From: DASSBQ01 sp035250505
GTDB taxonomy: Bacteria > Nitrospirota > Nitrospiria > Nitrospirales > Nitrospiraceae
Assembly (NCBI GenBank): GCA_035250505.1
Contig: DATFFC010000124.1
Span: forward strand, 1-37,020
Direction: 5' to 3'
DNA length: 37,020 bases
Shown here: positions 1-8,746 of the stretch, one piece after another
Layout of the letters: every line of letters starts with the position of its first letter
Numbering within the stretch: the stretch's first letter is position 1
Program-made: the position numbers and the translations under genes
The notes under the pieces: model-generated
What the model was told of the DNA's origin: nothing
The model's input: only the letters and a program-made list of their open reading frames with translations
The model's database searches: none

Positions 1-1109
1 AGGGCCGCCTGGTCTCGAAAATCATATCCCCCACCGATATCGATCCGGAGCGCCAGGAGCCGCAACCCGAATCCTGCCGTCGGGATGAACGGAGTCTGCG
101 CATCCTGCATGTTCTTGAAGGCTCCGACGCGAAACGACAGCAGTTCGGACAGGATGGTTTGCTCCGCCCCGAGGCTGAGGATTTGGCTTTTCACACCGGG
201 CGTCAAGGTCTTGTTTGATGTAATGTCGACGTCGGCCGACAGAGTCAATGAGCTGTAAGGATTGAAGGCCATCCCGGCCCGCACCTGAGGATCCAGTTTG
301 AACCGGTCGCCGTTCGGCGCATCGAACGTCGGTGCAGTGACGTCTTTCGCCACGACGCCGAAGCGCAGCCAGGATGCGGGCCGGTACATCGCGCCGAGGT
401 CGATGCTGAGGGCGCTCGTAATTTTGGCACGGCCAAGATCTTCAAAAATCTTGATATCGTCACTGGCGCCGCTGATGTTTGTGGCGCTGGTGTAGGCTGC
501 GCCTTGAATATATTTTCCGGTGATGCCGATGGAAAACATACGGTCGGCGAAGGCGTATGCATAGGAAATGGCCGCTTGGCGGGCCTCCAAGCCGTTCAAC
601 CCCAATTGGCCGGCCACATTCAGATTTCCCGGCGTTCCGGTGACGGTGGCGGGAGTGCGGGTGAATGCCCCCCCGGTGGCGACGTCCGAAACATTAAAAC
701 CGATGGCATGCTCGCCGAAATTGGCTTTCAAATAGAATCCGCCGGATGCGGCTCCCGAAAGATTGGTGGTGGGTTTATTGATCTCGTTCACGAGGTATTG
801 CAGACGCGCCTGATTGGCTGCGCTCGCGTCGCTGAAATTGAATTGATTAATCTCCTTGATCCGATCAAAGAAATCCCCTCGATCCACCGCCCCGCCGGTC
901 CCTTGCAGGCGTATATCGACTTTCTTGCTCATCGCCAGGGCGGCCGGGTTCCAATACGTCGCGGTTGCATCAAACGTAGATGCGACGCCGGCTCCACCCA
1001 TCCCGACCTGACGGGTTCCGACAAAAACAAATTCGTTGGCGGCGGTGTGGCAAGGAATGAGAAGGATGAGTCCGAAGGCGACGAATCGGACCCAACGAGG
1101 TGTCTGCAT
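1..1109 (-). CDS. TraF/PorV-like outer-membrane beta-barrel protein (partial, 3' end outside window)
   Basis: The reading frame is open from an ATG at 1109 (minus strand) to the window edge, about 369 codons. The N-terminus has a hydrophobic signal peptide (about residues 8-23) with a probable signal peptidase I site near AAN-EF. It then shows the GxxQxGMGGAGVAS and ATYWNPAALA patterns typical of FadL/PorV/TraF-type outer-membrane proteins. The rest alternates polar and hydrophobic residues with many Gly and aromatic residues, as in beta-strands. By family it should sit in the outer membrane; the substrate or partner is unknown. The TraF_2 relatives are called conjugal transfer protein, but nothing here suggests conjugation. 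Its start is 129 bp upstream of the stop of the next minus-strand gene read 5' to it. The C-terminus is missing because of the window edge, not decay. Confidence 0.75.
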   Translation of the reverse strand, partial: MQTPRWVRFVAFGLILLIPCHTAANEFVFVGTRQVGMGGAGVASTFDATATYWNPAALAMSKKVDIRLQGTGGAVDRGDFFDRIKEINQFNFSDASAANQARLQYLVNEINKPTTNLSGAASGGFYLKANFGEHAIGFNVSDVATGGAFTRTPATVTGTPGNLNVAGQLGLNGLEARQAAISYAYAFADRMFSIGITGKYIQGAAYTSATNISGASDDIKIFEDLGRAKITSALSIDLGAMYRPASWLRFGVVAKDVTAPTFDAPNGDRFKLDPQVRAGMAFNPYSSLTLSADVDITSNKTLTPGVKSQILSLGAEQTILSELLSFRVGAFKNMQDAQTPFIPTAGFGLRLLALRIDIGGGYDFRDQAA

Positions 1110-1238
1110 AATCTCAGTTTACGGTGAAGAGCAAGAACGCAGCGTGAGTCTACGAAAAGAACACAGGTTCGTCAAGGATTACAATGCGATACGACCCGAG
1201 TGGTAAGCTGGTGAACGGCCGAAGGAGTTGTTCAACTC

Positions 1239-1868
1239 TTATCGAGCGGCGCTTCGAGGACGCAGCATGGCTCGGAAATCGTCCTCGATTTCCTGTAGCA
1301 GGGGGGGAACCTCTTCATTGAGTTTCTTCCATGTCTCGACCGCGACACCTTTTCCGTGCCGGGCATACTGATCCTTGGCGACCGCGAAGGAGTGTTTGAC
1401 CCAGGCATCGAAGAACGTCGCCTGGAGACAGTGGAGTTTTCGGCATAAACTTTCATCAAGATAAATCCGGTGTTCATCGAAGTAGTCGCGGAGTCGTTCC
1501 CCGGCCGTGATGATTCCGCCGGTCTTCTCCTCCTGACCGGTTTGGTCGGAAGGTCCAGGGCCTGCCTCCTTCGTGATGGCGTTCCGTAACGAGACCATTC
1601 TCTTGTAGAGTTCCCCGATGACCTCTGCCTGCTTGTCCTGAAGGTAGGACGACCGCCCGTCCGATTCCGCGGCGGTCCGGCGCAACTCCGCTCTCAAGCG
1701 TTCCATCGCCATCACGCCTTCCATCTGCAGATGTTGTTTGAAAGCTTCCTGTTCGACCGCCAGGACATGACGAAGGGCGATTCGGGCCAGGTACGCCAGC
1801 AGACAGGTGATCGCCGCGGCTCCGATGAAGAACCATCCGAGTCGGGTAAGGAGATCCGCCAGATCCAT
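1239..1868 (-). CDS. Hypothetical membrane-anchored coiled-coil protein
   Basis: I do not recognise the family. The 209-residue product has one N-terminal transmembrane helix (about residues 10-33). A long charged alpha-helical region follows (about 35-95, rich in Glu, Arg, Gln and Ala), probably a coiled coil, and then a mixed helical tail ending in basic residues. The topology suggests a short N-terminus, a membrane anchor and a cytoplasmic helical domain. The ATG at 1868 lacks a strong Shine-Dalgarno sequence. It lies 45 bp after the lolD stop, so it may be the last gene of the lnt-prfB-lysS-lolC-lolD run. No catalytic motif is visible. Confidence 0.6.
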   Translation of the reverse strand: MDLADLLTRLGWFFIGAAAITCLLAYLARIALRHVLAVEQEAFKQHLQMEGVMAMERLRAELRRTAAESDGRSSYLQDKQAEVIGELYKRMVSLRNAITKEAGPGPSDQTGQEEKTGGIITAGERLRDYFDEHRIYLDESLCRKLHCLQATFFDAWVKHSFAVAKDQYARHGKGVAVETWKKLNEEVPPLLQEIEDDFRAMLRPRSAAR

Positions 1869-1913
1869 GCCGAAAGGCTAGGCCGTCGGGTGGGGAAGAG
1901 TCAAGCCTGGGTG

Positions 1914-2576
1914 CTACACAATCATGCCGTCCTGCATGTGGACGATACGGTCGGCTTGTGCCGACAGCTTGTCGTTGTGAGTCACGATAATGAAGGTGGT
2001 GCCGCGGGAACGATTCAATTGGCGAAGGAGGGTAAACAGCGCTTCGCCTGTATGAGTATCAAGATTGCCGGTCGGCTCATCGGCGAGCACTAAGTCAGGG
2101 CGCTGCATCAAGGCACGGGCGACGGATACCCGCTGCTGTTCGCCTCCGGACAGTTCGCCGGGCTTATGGTGCAGCCGGTCGCTCAGGCCGACCTCTTTGA
2201 GCAGGCCGGCCGCCTCGGCTTCGACCTCGGCCTGCGTCCGTTTCTGGATCATCGCGGGCAGGCAGGCATTTTCAAGGGCGGTGAATTCCGGCAAGAGATG
2301 ATGGAACTGAAAGACAAAGCCGACGCGCTTGTTGCGGAATTCCGCCTGCTGCGCCTCGCTCAATTGAAAGAGATCCTCACCTTCAAACGATACCGTGCCC
2401 CTCGTCGGTCGATCCAAGGTGCCGAGAATGTGCAGCAACGTGCTCTTGCCGGCGCCGGAGGCGCCTACGATCGCAATGAACTCGCCGCGCCGGATTTCCA
2501 GATTGATCGCATTGAGCACTATCAGCTCTTTCCCCGCCATGGGAAACGATTTGGAGAGATCGACGACCTTAATCAT
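1914..2576 (-). CDS. lolD: Lipoprotein-releasing system ATP-binding protein LolD
   Basis: A 220-residue ABC ATPase of the LolD/MacB class. Visible motifs are Walker A (GASGAGKST), a Q-loop in VFQFHHLLPEFTA, the signature LSGGEQQR, Walker B (LVLADEPTG) and the H-loop (IIVTHN). In the Lol system it powers extraction of outer-membrane lipoproteins from the inner membrane together with LolC/E. The start at 2576 (MIKVVDLSKSF) is chosen because the family begins there; the frame stays open further upstream, but that part is repeat-rich intergenic sequence. The partner membrane subunit ends 103 bp upstream on the same strand, which supports LolD over other small ABC ATPases. Confidence 0.9.
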   Translation of the reverse strand: MIKVVDLSKSFPMAGKELIVLNAINLEIRRGEFIAIVGASGAGKSTLLHILGTLDRPTRGTVSFEGEDLFQLSEAQQAEFRNKRVGFVFQFHHLLPEFTALENACLPAMIQKRTQAEVEAEAAGLLKEVGLSDRLHHKPGELSGGEQQRVSVARALMQRPDLVLADEPTGNLDTHTGEALFTLLRQLNRSRGTTFIIVTHNDKLSAQADRIVHMQDGMIV

Positions 2577-2582
2577 GAATCC

Positions 2583-2662
2583 GGTGATCTGATGATTTGA
2601 TGATCTGTTGAATGAGGAAAACCGCCCAGTCGACAGATCGACAGATCGATAAATTGACAAAT
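2583..2662. repeat. Degenerate 8-bp repeats in two opposed blocks between lolC/E and lolD
   Basis: Two blocks of imperfect octamers. Positions 2583-2614 read as ggtgatct, gatgattt, gatgatct, gttgaatg. Positions 2631-2662 read as cgacagat, cgacagat, cgataaat, tgacaaat. The second block resembles the reverse complement of the first (atctgtcg versus atctgttg). The spacing is strictly 8 bp. The array fills most of the lolC-lolD gap. Its role is unknown; it could form a weak hairpin in the polycistronic RNA. Confidence 0.6.
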
Positions 2663-2679
2663 CATACTTTCTGTCCCCG

Positions 2680-3957
2680 TCATTCGTATCGTAGCGCCGC
2701 GGCCGGGTCAAGCTTTGCGGCCTGCAGCGACGGATAGAGTGTGGCCGCAAAACTGATGAGAATCGCGGATCCCGCGACCAGCAGCACGTCGGACGCGAGC
2801 ACATGGACCGGAATCTTGGAAATGTAGTACACGGTTTGGTCGAACGTCCAGAACGTCTGGATCAACCAGAGAAACGTGTACCCTAACGGCACGCCGATGG
2901 CGGCGCCCGAACAGCCGATGATCAGCCCGTTCAGCATGAAGATCCGCATGATGCCTTTGCGCGTCGCGCCCATGGCCTTCAAGATTGCGATTTCTCGCTG
3001 TTTCTCCGTGACGATCATCGTCAAGGTGCTCACGATGTTGAAGGAGGCCACAATCGTGATCAGCACGAGCAGGAGAAACATCATGGTCTTCTCCAGCTTG
3101 AGGGCGGAAAACAAGTTGCGGTTCATCTGCATCCAGTCGCGCGCCCAGAACGAGAAGCCCAGTTGTTGTTCGATCGAGCGGGCGATGTCCGCGGCACGGA
3201 ATACATCCGTCACCTTGACTTCGATGCCGCTCACGGTCGTCGGCATGTTGAAAAATTTCTGGGCTTCCCCCAATTCGATGTAGGCGAGCGACGAATCATA
3301 CTCGTACATGCCCGATTGGAAGATCGCGACGACCGCAAACGGCCGGATCTTCGGGGTCATGGTGGCCCCGGTGACGGGCCCGACCGGGGACACCACGTTC
3401 AGTGTATCGCCCAGATAGACCCCCAAGCGCATCGCCAACTCTTTGCCGAGAATGATACCGGGCCGAAGGGTTTCCGCCGGCCCGCCCGGCTCGCGGTCCT
3501 TTTCAGGAACGGCGACCTTCACCGGGTTGCTCAAATCCTGGAGGCCGCCGGTCATGAGATTCTTTTCGAGCTCCGTCACTTTCCCCTCGCGCGCCGGATC
3601 GATGCCGCGCAGGATGACGCCTTGGACGCCGGATTGGGAAGTCAGCAAGACCTGTCGCAGCACAAAGGGCGTAGCCGCCACGACGTCGGAGACCTCCTCG
3701 ACCCGCTTCACCTGGGCATCGTAGTCGGCGATGGCCTCCTTCATCCGATCGTGCACGAGAATGTGGGCGGTCGTCCCGAGAATCTTTGCCTGGATGTCTT
3801 CCTTGAAACCGGTCATGATCCCGACCGTGCCGATCAATGCGGCGACGCCGAGCGTAATGCCGGTGATCGAGACGACGGTGTTGAGAGAGATCGTACGGTT
3901 GCGGCGCTTGGCGCGAAGATACCGAAGACCGATGAAGATTTCGTAGGGAAGGGCCAA
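2680..3957 (-). CDS. lolC: Lipoprotein-releasing system permease LolC/LolE
   Basis: The 425-residue product matches LolC/E by layout. There is one N-terminal transmembrane helix in TISLNTVVSITGITLGVAALIGTV, then a large periplasmic domain (about residues 50-270). Three C-terminal helices (about 285-310, 335-365, 385-405) form the FtsX-type permease core and include the KREIAILKAMGA loop. A single permease gene with lolD suggests a homodimeric or LolF-like arrangement; a second permease gene is not in the window. The start is read as TTG at 3957, 8 bp after the lysS stop, with only a weak AGG upstream, so translational coupling is likely. Gene order and the adjacent LolD support the call. Whether it is functionally LolC, LolE or LolF cannot be decided here. 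Confidence 0.88.
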   Translation of the reverse strand: MALPYEIFIGLRYLRAKRRNRTISLNTVVSITGITLGVAALIGTVGIMTGFKEDIQAKILGTTAHILVHDRMKEAIADYDAQVKRVEEVSDVVAATPFVLRQVLLTSQSGVQGVILRGIDPAREGKVTELEKNLMTGGLQDLSNPVKVAVPEKDREPGGPAETLRPGIILGKELAMRLGVYLGDTLNVVSPVGPVTGATMTPKIRPFAVVAIFQSGMYEYDSSLAYIELGEAQKFFNMPTTVSGIEVKVTDVFRAADIARSIEQQLGFSFWARDWMQMNRNLFSALKLEKTMMFLLLVLITIVASFNIVSTLTMIVTEKQREIAILKAMGATRKGIMRIFMLNGLIIGCSGAAIGVPLGYTFLWLIQTFWTFDQTVYYISKIPVHVLASDVLLVAGSAILISFAATLYPSLQAAKLDPAAALRYE

Positions 3958-3965
3958 CGCCTATC

Positions 3966-5456
3966 TCATTTCTCTGGTCTCAATTGAGGGAAGAGAACCA
4001 CATCGCGGATCGAGGCCTGATCCGTGAACAGCATGACCAGACGATCGATGCCGATTCCTTCGCCTGCGGTCGGAGGCATGCCGTATTCCAATGCCCGTAA
4101 AAAATCCTCATCGACGAGATGAGCTTCCTCATCGCCCGCGGCCCGCTGCGCCGTCTGCATCTCGAACCGCTCCCGTTGATCGAGCGGATCATTCAACTCG
4201 GAAAAGGCATTCGCGATCTCACGGCCGGCGATATACAGCTCAAAACGATCGGTGAGCGACGGGTCGCGATCGTTCCGGCGGGCCAGCGGAGAGATTTCGA
4301 TCGGATAGTCGGTAATGAACGTCGGTTGCTGCAGATGCGGTTCGACGGTCTCTTCAAAGATTTCGTTCAACGTTTCATGCAGCGGAGGAGGGGCGGGTGT
4401 CTTGCCGATATCAAGGCCCAGCTTGGAGGCGGCCTCCCATGCCGCCACCGAGTCCTTCAAGACGGCCGCATCCAGCTTGTTCACTTCGAGGATCGCCTGG
4501 TGATAGGACCAGCGCCGCCAAGGCGGCGCAAGATTGATCTCGGTTCCCTGGTAGGTGATCGTCGTCGTGCCAAGGATGTCTTTTGCGAGCCCGACGCAGA
4601 GTTCTTCAGTTAAAGCGATCAGATCATGGTAGTCGGCATAGGAGACATAGAATTCGAGCATCGTGAATTCGGGATTGTGGATCGTGGAGATACCCTCGTT
4701 CCGAAAGTTCCGGTTGATTTCGAATACTCGTGGGAAGCCGCCGACGATCAAACGCTTCAAGTAGAGTTCCGGCGCGATGCGGAGATAAAGATCGGCATCC
4801 AGGGCGTTGTGATGAGTGACGAACGGCTTCGCCGTTGCACCCCCCGGAATGGGATGCATCATCGGGGTCTCGACTTCCAGGAATCCCCGCTGAATGAGAA
4901 ACGCACGGATGCCGGCGATGATCCGGCTCCGCACCGCAAAAATCTCATGCACTTGGGGATTCGCGATAAGATCCACATATCGTTGGCGATAGCGGGTCTC
5001 TACATCGGTCAGCCCGTGCCATTTTTCCGGCAGCGGGCGCAATGCCTTACTGAGAAAGGTGAGCCGGTGCACCTCGACCGTCAATTCATTCGTCTTGGTT
5101 CTGAACAATCGGCCGGTGACACCGATCCAGTCGCCGAGATCCAGTTCCTCGCAGAGGCGATAGTCCTGCTCGCCGAGAATGTCCTTCTTGAGATAGATTT
5201 GGATTCGGTCGGCGCCGTCCTGCAACACCGCAAAACCCGCTTTCCCGAAACGCCGCAAGCCGACAATCCGGCCGGCAAGGGTGCAGCCGATCTTGTCCTG
5301 CTCCAGAATCTCTTTTGTCTTATCGCCGTGGGTCCGCAACAAGGCGCCGGCACGATCCTTGACCTCAAACTTGGTCCCATACGGAGCAATTCCAAGTTGC
5401 CGAAGGGTATCCAGCTTCTTGATGCGCTGTTGCCGCTGATCGTTTAATTCATCCAT
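3966..5456 (-). CDS. lysS: Lysyl-tRNA synthetase, class II
   Basis: A 496-residue class II aminoacyl-tRNA synthetase that charges tRNA-Lys in the cytoplasm. The N-terminal OB-fold anticodon-binding domain (about residues 55-150) contains AGRIVGLRRFGKAGFAVLQD. Motif 2 is seen in FRNEGISTIHNPEFTMLEFY and motif 3 in GEGIGIDRLVMLF near the C-terminus. The length matches the bacterial LysS norm of about 500. The start at 5456 (MDELNDQRQQRIKK) is preferred; the frame runs upstream to 5561, but that extension lies in a heptamer-repeat spacer and has no family similarity. It is placed between prfB and lolC/E. The prfB-lysS neighbourhood is also known in other bacteria. Confidence 0.95.
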   Translation of the reverse strand: MDELNDQRQQRIKKLDTLRQLGIAPYGTKFEVKDRAGALLRTHGDKTKEILEQDKIGCTLAGRIVGLRRFGKAGFAVLQDGADRIQIYLKKDILGEQDYRLCEELDLGDWIGVTGRLFRTKTNELTVEVHRLTFLSKALRPLPEKWHGLTDVETRYRQRYVDLIANPQVHEIFAVRSRIIAGIRAFLIQRGFLEVETPMMHPIPGGATAKPFVTHHNALDADLYLRIAPELYLKRLIVGGFPRVFEINRNFRNEGISTIHNPEFTMLEFYVSYADYHDLIALTEELCVGLAKDILGTTTITYQGTEINLAPPWRRWSYHQAILEVNKLDAAVLKDSVAAWEAASKLGLDIGKTPAPPPLHETLNEIFEETVEPHLQQPTFITDYPIEISPLARRNDRDPSLTDRFELYIAGREIANAFSELNDPLDQRERFEMQTAQRAAGDEEAHLVDEDFLRALEYGMPPTAGEGIGIDRLVMLFTDQASIRDVVLFPQLRPEK

Positions 5457-5726
5457 GGGGATCGAAGAGCCTATGGCTAATGGCGTATAGCGTATGGCAC
5501 AAACCGAGAGAAACCTGAGTACATGGCAAATGGCGTGCAGCCTATATTCAAGGTATGGCAATCAGAGTATCTGGCGTACAGCTCATAGCGCAAACAAAGG
5601 CCAATGAATTAACTAGCGCTATAAACCCTACGCATAAGGTTATTCTTTGCTATCACCGGCCATAAGCGTGGCCCTCTGCTCTTTGTTCGTGCCATCAGCC
5701 ATACGCTATAAGCCATTCGCTCTTGT
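5457..5726. repeat. Heptamer-repeat spacer between prfB and lysS, inverted blocks at both ends
   Basis: This gene-free spacer holds degenerate 7-bp repeats. At 5470-5497 four consecutive heptamers read cctatgg, ctaatgg, cgtatag, cgtatgg. At 5691-5718 four read gccatca, gccatac, gctataa, gccattc, which is the opposite orientation (gtatggc is the reverse complement of gccatac). Weaker copies lie between them, for example near 5521-5541. The arrangement could fold as a long imperfect hairpin in the prfB-lysS transcript. The origin is unknown. Confidence 0.6.
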
Positions 5727-6867
5727 CTAAACTTCGTCCCCTCTCGCTGCCGGCGCGGCCATTTTGCCGCCAGTCAGCTTCTGCTTCAAATAGGCTTCGA
5801 TGAATCCGTCGAGGTCGCCGTCCATGACGGACGAGACATTGCCGACCTCGTGTCCGGTGCGATGGTCTTTCACCATTTGGTAGGGCTGAAAGACGTAGGA
5901 GCGGATCTGGCTGCCCCAGGCAATGTCTTTCTTCTCACCGACGATGGCGTTGAACTCGGCTTCCTTCTTCTGTTGCTCCACCTCGAACAGCCGAGCTTTC
6001 AAAATCTTCATTGCGCCGTTGCGATTCTGAAGTTGGGAGCGCTCGTTCTGGCATTGGACGACGATGCCGGTCGGGATATGGGTGATGCGAATGGCTGTCT
6101 CCACCTTGTTCACGTTTTGTCCGCCGGCGCCTCCCGACCGAAATGTATCGATCTTCAGGTCTTTATCGTCGATCACGACGTCCACGTCATCGTCCAGTTC
6201 GGGATAAACGAAGACGGAAGCGAAGGAGGTATGGCGCCGCTTGTTGGCGTCGAACGGCGAGATCCGCACGAGTCGGTGCACGCCGGCTTCGGCTTTCAAG
6301 TAACCATATGCATAGGGGCCCGTCACCGAAAGCGTCGCGCTTTTGATGCCGGCTTCGTCGCCCGGCAACAGGTCGAGCGTCTCGACCTTGAAACCCTTCT
6401 GTTCCGCCCAGCGCACATACATGCGGAGAAGCATCTGGGCCCAGTCTTGCGACTCCGTGCCTCCCGCTCCCGGGTGGATGGCAAAGATGGCGTTGCTTTG
6501 ATCGCGCTCGCCGGACAGCCAGAGCTCGATCCGGAGCTGATCCACCGCCTGCTCGAACCGGGTCAATTCACCGGCGAGCTCCGTTTCGATTTCGGCGTCG
6601 CCCGATTCTTCGGCCAGCTCGATCAGTGCCTCCAGATCGTTCCGGCGCCGCTCGATGTCCTGCCAGCGCGCCAGTTCACGATCGAGCGTGGCCTTGCGGC
6701 GCGTAATTTTCGCAGCAGCCTTCGGATCTTTCCAGAAATCGGGCCGGCTCGTGTGTTCGTCGATCTCCTTGAGTTCCGCGGCTACGCGAGCCAAGTCAAA
6801 GATGCCCCCGTAACTCAGAAACCTGTTCTCCGATCGCCCGTGCTCGCGCGCGCGTATCCTCAAGCAT
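5727..6867 (-). CDS. prfB: Peptide chain release factor RF2, expressed by programmed +1 frameshift
   Basis: RF2 ends translation at UGA and UAA. The gene is in two frames. ATG at 6867, with AGGGG upstream, opens 23 codons ending ELRGHL and then an in-frame TGA at 6798-6796. Skipping one base resumes at GAC (6797) for 356 codons to the stop at 5727, giving 379 residues. The main frame has the GGQ peptidyl-hydrolysis motif in SGGAGGQNVNKVET and the SPF stop-recognition motif in RISPFDANKRRHTSF. An alternative TTG in the shifted frame at 6863 would give an unnatural N-terminus and is rejected. The start is 18 bp after the lnt stop. Expression is autoregulated: low RF2 slows termination at the TGA and favours the shift. 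Confidence 0.95.
6795..6810 (-). promoter_or_regulatory. prfB programmed +1 ribosomal frameshift site
   Basis: On the minus strand the sequence is CGGGGG-CAT-CTT-TGA-C. It has the three known elements of bacterial prfB recoding sites: an internal Shine-Dalgarno-like G-run three bases upstream, the slippery codon CTT, and the in-frame stop TGA followed by C. The peptide around it, LRGHL then D, parallels the LRGYL-D of E. coli RF2. Confidence 0.95.
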
Positions 6868-6885
6868 GATTCTGTCCCCTTTTAA

Positions 6886-8523
6886 CTAGGCTGGGCCACC
6901 AACTGGTGTGCCGCCGGCGGGCTCTGTATCCTGAGAGAAGTAGCCTGTCAGGCACAAAAGTGCGCTGATTATAACACAGCCGTAGGCGAAGAGATCACCG
7001 TACTTTGCGTAAAAGGTCTTCTGCGACCCGATCTCCACGGTGCCGATGACGGCCTGCTGCGAAAAAATCGGCGTCGCTTCCCGGACCCGGCCATAGGGAT
7101 CGATGAAGCCGGAGATGCCGGTATTGGCCGCCCGAGCAAAGGCCAAGCGGTTCTCCACTGATCGAAACACGACCATGCTGAAATGCTGATAGGGCGCGGA
7201 CGATGGTCCAAACCAGGCGTCGTTGGTGATCGTCACCATGAATTCCGCGCCGTTCGAAGCGAATTGGCGCACGAGGTTGGGAAAAATGACCTCATAACAA
7301 ATGACCACACCGAATTTGACGTGGAAGTCCGGCGCGGTCGCGGCGGCGGCCATCGGCGGCGTCTTTTCTCTCGGCTTAAACAGCAGCAGGGTGGCACCCG
7401 GCCCGGCCTCGAAATCTCCGATGCCTTCGACCAACTTATCGAGGAAGAAGAGAAGAGAATGATGAAACGGAATGTATTCCCCGAATGGTACGAGATGCTG
7501 TTTATCGTAGCGTCCGAGAATGTGGCCGTCTTGCGCGAGCAGATAGGCGCTGTTGAGTAGATAGGGACGGCCGTCGGCGTAGCGGCGAAGCGCGGGACTT
7601 CCGAACAGCAAGGGCGCCCCGGCATCGGCGGCCATCTTCGCCACCAGGCTGCGGTACTGCGGCTCCACCTCAAAGAGAAAAGGGGTGGCCGCTTCCGGCC
7701 AGACGACCAGGTCAAGGTTCTTGCCAAGCCCGTTCGTCAGGCGCGCATAGCGATCCAGCGTTTCATGGCGGAAGGCGACATCCCACTTTTGGGCTTGATC
7801 GACATTCGGCTGCACGACTCCGACCGAAAGAGTGCGGGTGGGGATCTGATCCGCTGCTGCGAGGACGGCCGTTCCGTACAGAAAGGCGACGCCGACACCG
7901 GCAGCGGCGGCACCGGACGACGGCCATGGAAAGGACCGGAGGGCGAAGCCGCGATAGACCTTATAGCCCCACACGATTAACTCAGCCAAGGCGGCATTCA
8001 CCAGCACCAACAGAAATGAGACGCCGTAGACTCCGAAATGGTCCGCGAGCTGGATGACAGGTAGTGATTCGTGTTGGGAATAGCCAAACAGGACCCAAGG
8101 AAGGCCGGAAAGAAAATAGGTTCGTATCAATTCCAGCGCCACCCACAGAAAAGGAGCGGGCAGAAAACCGAAGGCAGGAAACGTATTCCTGATCCACGAA
8201 AGCCCGGCCGCGTACACAGCAAAATAAAGACCTAAATAGACCGTTAAGAGAAGCATGATTAAGATGGCGATAAAGAACGGCACTTTTCCATACAGGTTCA
8301 TGGCGGTGATCACCCAGAACATCGTGCCGGTGAAGGCGATGGTGCCGGATAGCCATCCGAGCCTGAAGGCTTGCTTCGGTGAGGTTGCGTAGTCGATTAC
8401 GAAGTGTAGCGGTACTAAGGCGATCCAGGCGACAAAGCCGAGGTTAAAGGCCGGGAAGCAGAGGGGATAGAGAAAACCACTCGCGCAAGCCAAGGCGATG
8501 AGACGCGAGCGGGAGGGGGACAT
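6886..8523 (-). CDS. lnt: Apolipoprotein N-acyltransferase
   Basis: Lnt adds the third acyl chain to the N-terminal Cys of lipoproteins at the inner membrane, the last step before Lol sorting. The 545-residue product has about six to seven N-terminal transmembrane helices (residues 1-220), a periplasmic carbon-nitrogen hydrolase domain (about 230-490) and a final helix (about 510-530). The hydrolase triad is visible as E277 (WPEAATPF), K341 (YDKQHLVPFGEY) and C409 (VVICYEVIF). The ATG at 8523 has AGGG upstream. It heads a minus-strand run with prfB, lysS and the lol genes, so lipoprotein maturation and export genes appear co-transcribed. Confidence 0.95.
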   Translation of the reverse strand: MSPSRSRLIALACASGFLYPLCFPAFNLGFVAWIALVPLHFVIDYATSPKQAFRLGWLSGTIAFTGTMFWVITAMNLYGKVPFFIAILIMLLLTVYLGLYFAVYAAGLSWIRNTFPAFGFLPAPFLWVALELIRTYFLSGLPWVLFGYSQHESLPVIQLADHFGVYGVSFLLVLVNAALAELIVWGYKVYRGFALRSFPWPSSGAAAAGVGVAFLYGTAVLAAADQIPTRTLSVGVVQPNVDQAQKWDVAFRHETLDRYARLTNGLGKNLDLVVWPEAATPFLFEVEPQYRSLVAKMAADAGAPLLFGSPALRRYADGRPYLLNSAYLLAQDGHILGRYDKQHLVPFGEYIPFHHSLLFFLDKLVEGIGDFEAGPGATLLLFKPREKTPPMAAAATAPDFHVKFGVVICYEVIFPNLVRQFASNGAEFMVTITNDAWFGPSSAPYQHFSMVVFRSVENRLAFARAANTGISGFIDPYGRVREATPIFSQQAVIGTVEIGSQKTFYAKYGDLFAYGCVIISALLCLTGYFSQDTEPAGGTPVGGPA

Positions 8524-8746
8524 TGGACCCTAAACTTAACGAAATGACGTGCAGGATTCAACTTACCCGACCGAACACCCGGATCGTGCATGGGACCACC
8601 GGCAGGATCAACAGCGGGGCGGCATTCAACCTAGCTTCTCCGTGGCCGGTGGGGAGTATGGCCAGGGTTCTTCCGAGGTGCTGCAGGAGTTTACCTACAG
8701 TATAACGCTGTCAGCAATGGCTTACATGTGAGTGAGGAAGAAAACG
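8524..8746. other. Divergent intergenic region, lnt / CxxC small protein
   Basis: A 223-bp gap between divergent genes that must hold promoters for both. I could not pick a convincing -35/-10 pair. Several short overlapping frames here have no family features and are treated as noise. Confidence 0.4.

Noticed and set aside
2577..2804. N-terminal extension of LolD to 296 residues
   Set aside because: The extension is translated from the octamer-repeat spacer and overlaps lolC/E; LolD starts normally at MIKVVDLSKSF.
5470..5718. CRISPR array in the prfB-lysS spacer
   Set aside because: The repeats are 7 bp, adjacent and degenerate, with no spacers.
6796..6798. In-frame TGA in prfB read as a disabling mutation
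   Set aside because: It is the known programmed frameshift signal with all its elements present.
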